Assembly (NCBI GenBank): GCA_016214425.1 | Contig: JACRON010000014.1 | Span: 1-7,033 of the forward strand | Direction of reading: 5' to 3' | From: Nitrospirota bacterium | Lineage (GTDB): Bacteria; Nitrospirota; CAKKRA01; 9FT-COMBO-42-15 | Length of the DNA stretch: 7,033 nucleotides | Part shown: one piece after another, positions 6,047 to 7,033 of the stretch | Position numbering within the stretch: position 1 is the stretch's first letter | Layout of the letters: each line of letters starts with the position of its first letter | The notes under the pieces: model-generated | Told to the model about the DNA's origin: nothing | What the model saw: only the letters and a program-made list of their open reading frames with translations | Databases searched by the model: none | Program-made: the position numbers and the translations under genes

Positions 6047-6049
6047 TTG

Positions 6050-6934
6050 TTAGACTTTATACCCTCTCGGCGTAATAATCTTATTATCATAAACACAACT
6101 GCTGCTGTTCCCGATAATAACGATTGTCTGCATGTCTATAAAATCATAATACTCTAAAAGGCCACCGAGTGTCGTTATCTTTATTTCTTCATTCTCGCGA
6201 GACGAACCCTTTACAATGCCAACAGGCGTAGAGCCTTTTCTGTATTTAAGCAGAATTTCTCTTACATCTTCTATTTGTTTAACCCTCTTCTTGCTCTTTG
6301 GATTGTATAATATAATTACAAAATCTGCCTCTGCTGCAGATTTAATCCTCTTTAAGATAACTTCATAAGGCGTAAGAAGGTCGCTTAAAGAGATGGATGC
6401 GAAATCGTGCATTATTGGCGCGCCAAGAAGCGATGCAGCAGAACAAAAGGCAGGAACGCCGGGAATAATAGAAACTGAAATTTCGGATTTCGGATTTCGG
6501 ATTTCGGATTTCAAATTCGCAATCCGCAATTCGCAATTCGCACTTTTTTCTGTCTTCTGTAATAGTTCCAGCACCAGACCTGCCATGCCATAGATGCCTG
6601 AATCACCGCTGCTGACAACTGCAACCTTTCGGCCGGATAATGCAATATCAATCGCCTTCTGGCACCTTTCTACCTCACGCATCATTCCAGTTGCAAAGAC
6701 CTCTTTATTCTTTATCAGACCCTTTATCAGGTCAATGTAAGTGGTATATCCGACAATTATATCAGATTTTTTGATTGCATCCTTTGCCCTCTGTGTTAAA
6801 TCCTTTAAACTGCCAGGGCCAATGCCTATGATGTAAATGGCGCCTCTGCCACTGCTATTGTTACATTTCCTTTTTTTAGCTTTTTTACTAATAGCGCCTT
6901 TGCCCATGAGCTTAATATTGCTGCTGGCTCGCAT
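6050..6934 (-). CDS. cobJ: Precorrin-3B / cobalt-factor III C17-methyltransferase (CobJ/CbiH)
   Basis: This tetrapyrrole methylase transfers a methyl group from S-adenosylmethionine to C17 and drives ring contraction; with CbiG next to it, the cobalt-containing (CbiH) substrate is the likely one. Seen in order: GIGPG (37-41) of the SAM site, SSGDSGIYGMAG (108-119), PGVPAFCSAASLLGAP (158-173), MHDFASISLSDLLTP (175-189), LYNPKSKKR, and a closing VIIGNSSSCVYD. The family normally begins at IYIIGIGPG, here residue 33. The preceding 32 residues are only another reading frame of the cbiG 3' end and are lysine-rich. No ATG, GTG or TTG lies between residue 10 and the conserved start, so the true start is uncertain: ATG at 6934, an ATT at 6838 preceded by AGAGG, or entry by frameshift from cbiG. 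Residues about 131-152 are a repeat-encoded insert in a surface loop. The stop is at 6050. Confidence 0.92.
   Translation of the reverse strand: MRASSNIKLMGKGAISKKAKKRKCNNSSGRGAIYIIGIGPGSLKDLTQRAKDAIKKSDIIVGYTTYIDLIKGLIKNKEVFATGMMREVERCQKAIDIALSGRKVAVVSSGDSGIYGMAGLVLELLQKTEKSANCELRIANLKSEIRNPKSEISVSIIPGVPAFCSAASLLGAPIMHDFASISLSDLLTPYEVILKRIKSAAEADFVIILYNPKSKKRVKQIEDVREILLKYRKGSTPVGIVKGSSRENEEIKITTLGGLLEYYDFIDMQTIVIIGNSSSCVYDNKIITPRGYKV
6481..6543. repeat. Nine-unit heptanucleotide array inside cobJ
   Basis: Nine contiguous 7-base units without a register slip: TTTCGGA four times (6481-6508), TTTCAAA, TTCGCAA, TCCGCAA, TTCGCAA and TTCGCAC. The total is 63 bases, exactly 21 codons. On the minus strand this yields a 7-residue protein periodicity (CELRIAN, LKSEIRN, PKSEISV) in the loop before the PGVPAF motif of CobJ. 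Confidence 0.93.
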
Positions 6935-7033
6935 ACGCCCTTTGCCCCCACATTTTTTAATGTATTTTCAGACTCGCCTGACGGCGGTTCAATCTGATTT
7001 AACTCATCCTTTGTATAATAAATAACATCAAAT
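6826..7033 (-). CDS. cbiG: Cobalamin biosynthesis protein CbiG, C-terminal end (cut by window edge)
   Basis: The last 68 residues of a protein enter from the window edge and stop at TAG (6826-6828). They match the C-terminal domain of CbiG, cobalt-precorrin-5A hydrolase, which opens the lactone ring and releases acetaldehyde in the anaerobic B12 pathway. The visible signatures are an F-x-x-x-x-x-x-K-D-E-L-like opening, SGESENTLKNVGAKGVCEPA (18-37) with the typical 'G-V-x-E-P-A-A' turn, a helix leading to LLVKK, and the final strand NVTIAVAEA. The frame overlaps the annotated cobJ frame by 109 bases if cobJ starts at 6934, or by 13 if cobJ begins at its conserved start. cbiG-cbiH neighbours, and natural CbiG-CbiH fusions, are common. 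Its presence points to the anaerobic route rather than the oxygen-dependent one. Confidence 0.85.
   Translation of the reverse strand, partial: FDVIYYTKDELNQIEPPSGESENTLKNVGAKGVCEPAAILSSWAKALLVKKLKKGNVTIAVAEAPFTS
6871..6886 (-). other. Tandem slippery heptamers near the cbiG stop
   Basis: In the cbiG reading frame, A-AAA-AAG occupies 6886-6880 and A-AAA-AAA occupies 6877-6871, both in the X-XXY-YYZ phase used for -1 frameshifting. A -1 shift at either leads into the cobJ frame with no intervening stop. An AAAGG lies 10 bases upstream of the first site. The sequence is certain; function is a hypothesis. Confidence 0.35.

Noticed and set aside
5960..6157. Plus-strand open frame over the cobJ-cobQ gap
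   Set aside because: It is made of the repeat element and the antisense of cobJ; no coding signature.
6481..6543. CRISPR array
   Set aside because: The units are 7 bases, contiguous and without spacers; it lies in frame inside cobJ.

Overview
The window is AT-rich bacterial DNA with every supported gene on the minus strand, so transcription runs from high to low coordinates. The lipobox lipoprotein suggests a Gram-negative. CbiG belongs specifically to the anaerobic (early cobalt insertion) B12 route, which suggests an anaerobe or a descendant of one. Codon use and the peculiar 7-base repeats would fit a Nitrospirota/Desulfobacterota-like environmental genome, but that placement is a guess and no marker gene settles it.

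Region 1 (7033 to 2526) is the 3' part of a cobalamin biosynthesis operon: cbiG (partial, C-terminus only), cobJ/cbiH, cobQ/cbiP, cbiB and cobD (threonine-phosphate decarboxylase type). CbiG and CbiH act on the corrin ring. CobQ amidates the ring side chains. CobD supplies the aminopropanol linker and CbiB attaches it. The genes overlap or nearly abut, apart from one 96-base gap between cobJ and cobQ that is filled by an AT-rich repeat hairpin.

Region 2 (2525 to 1437) holds a small TPR lipoprotein with its own promoter-like sequence, then what looks like a collapsed type II toxin-antitoxin pair: a 38-residue YefM/Phd-like antitoxin stub followed by a RelE-fold toxin lacking its N-terminus.

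Region 3 (1436 to 1) holds an unrecognised multi-pass membrane protein and a RES-Xre toxin-antitoxin operon. The Xre/MbcA/ParS-type antitoxin is complete, has a promoter overlapping a perfect palindrome, and overlaps the RES toxin by 4 bases; the toxin runs off the window edge.

Three observations stand out. (a) Short tandem repeats with a strict 7-base period lie at four separate places in the cob operon, three of them inside conserved enzyme genes, with total lengths that keep the frame. (b) The cbiG-cobJ junction has no ordinary start codon near the conserved beginning of cobJ, but does have two tandem A-rich slippery heptamers in the phase needed for a -1 shift. (c) The cobD gene appears to lack about 25 residues in frame between its two domains. 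Nothing here is clearly a wholly new system.
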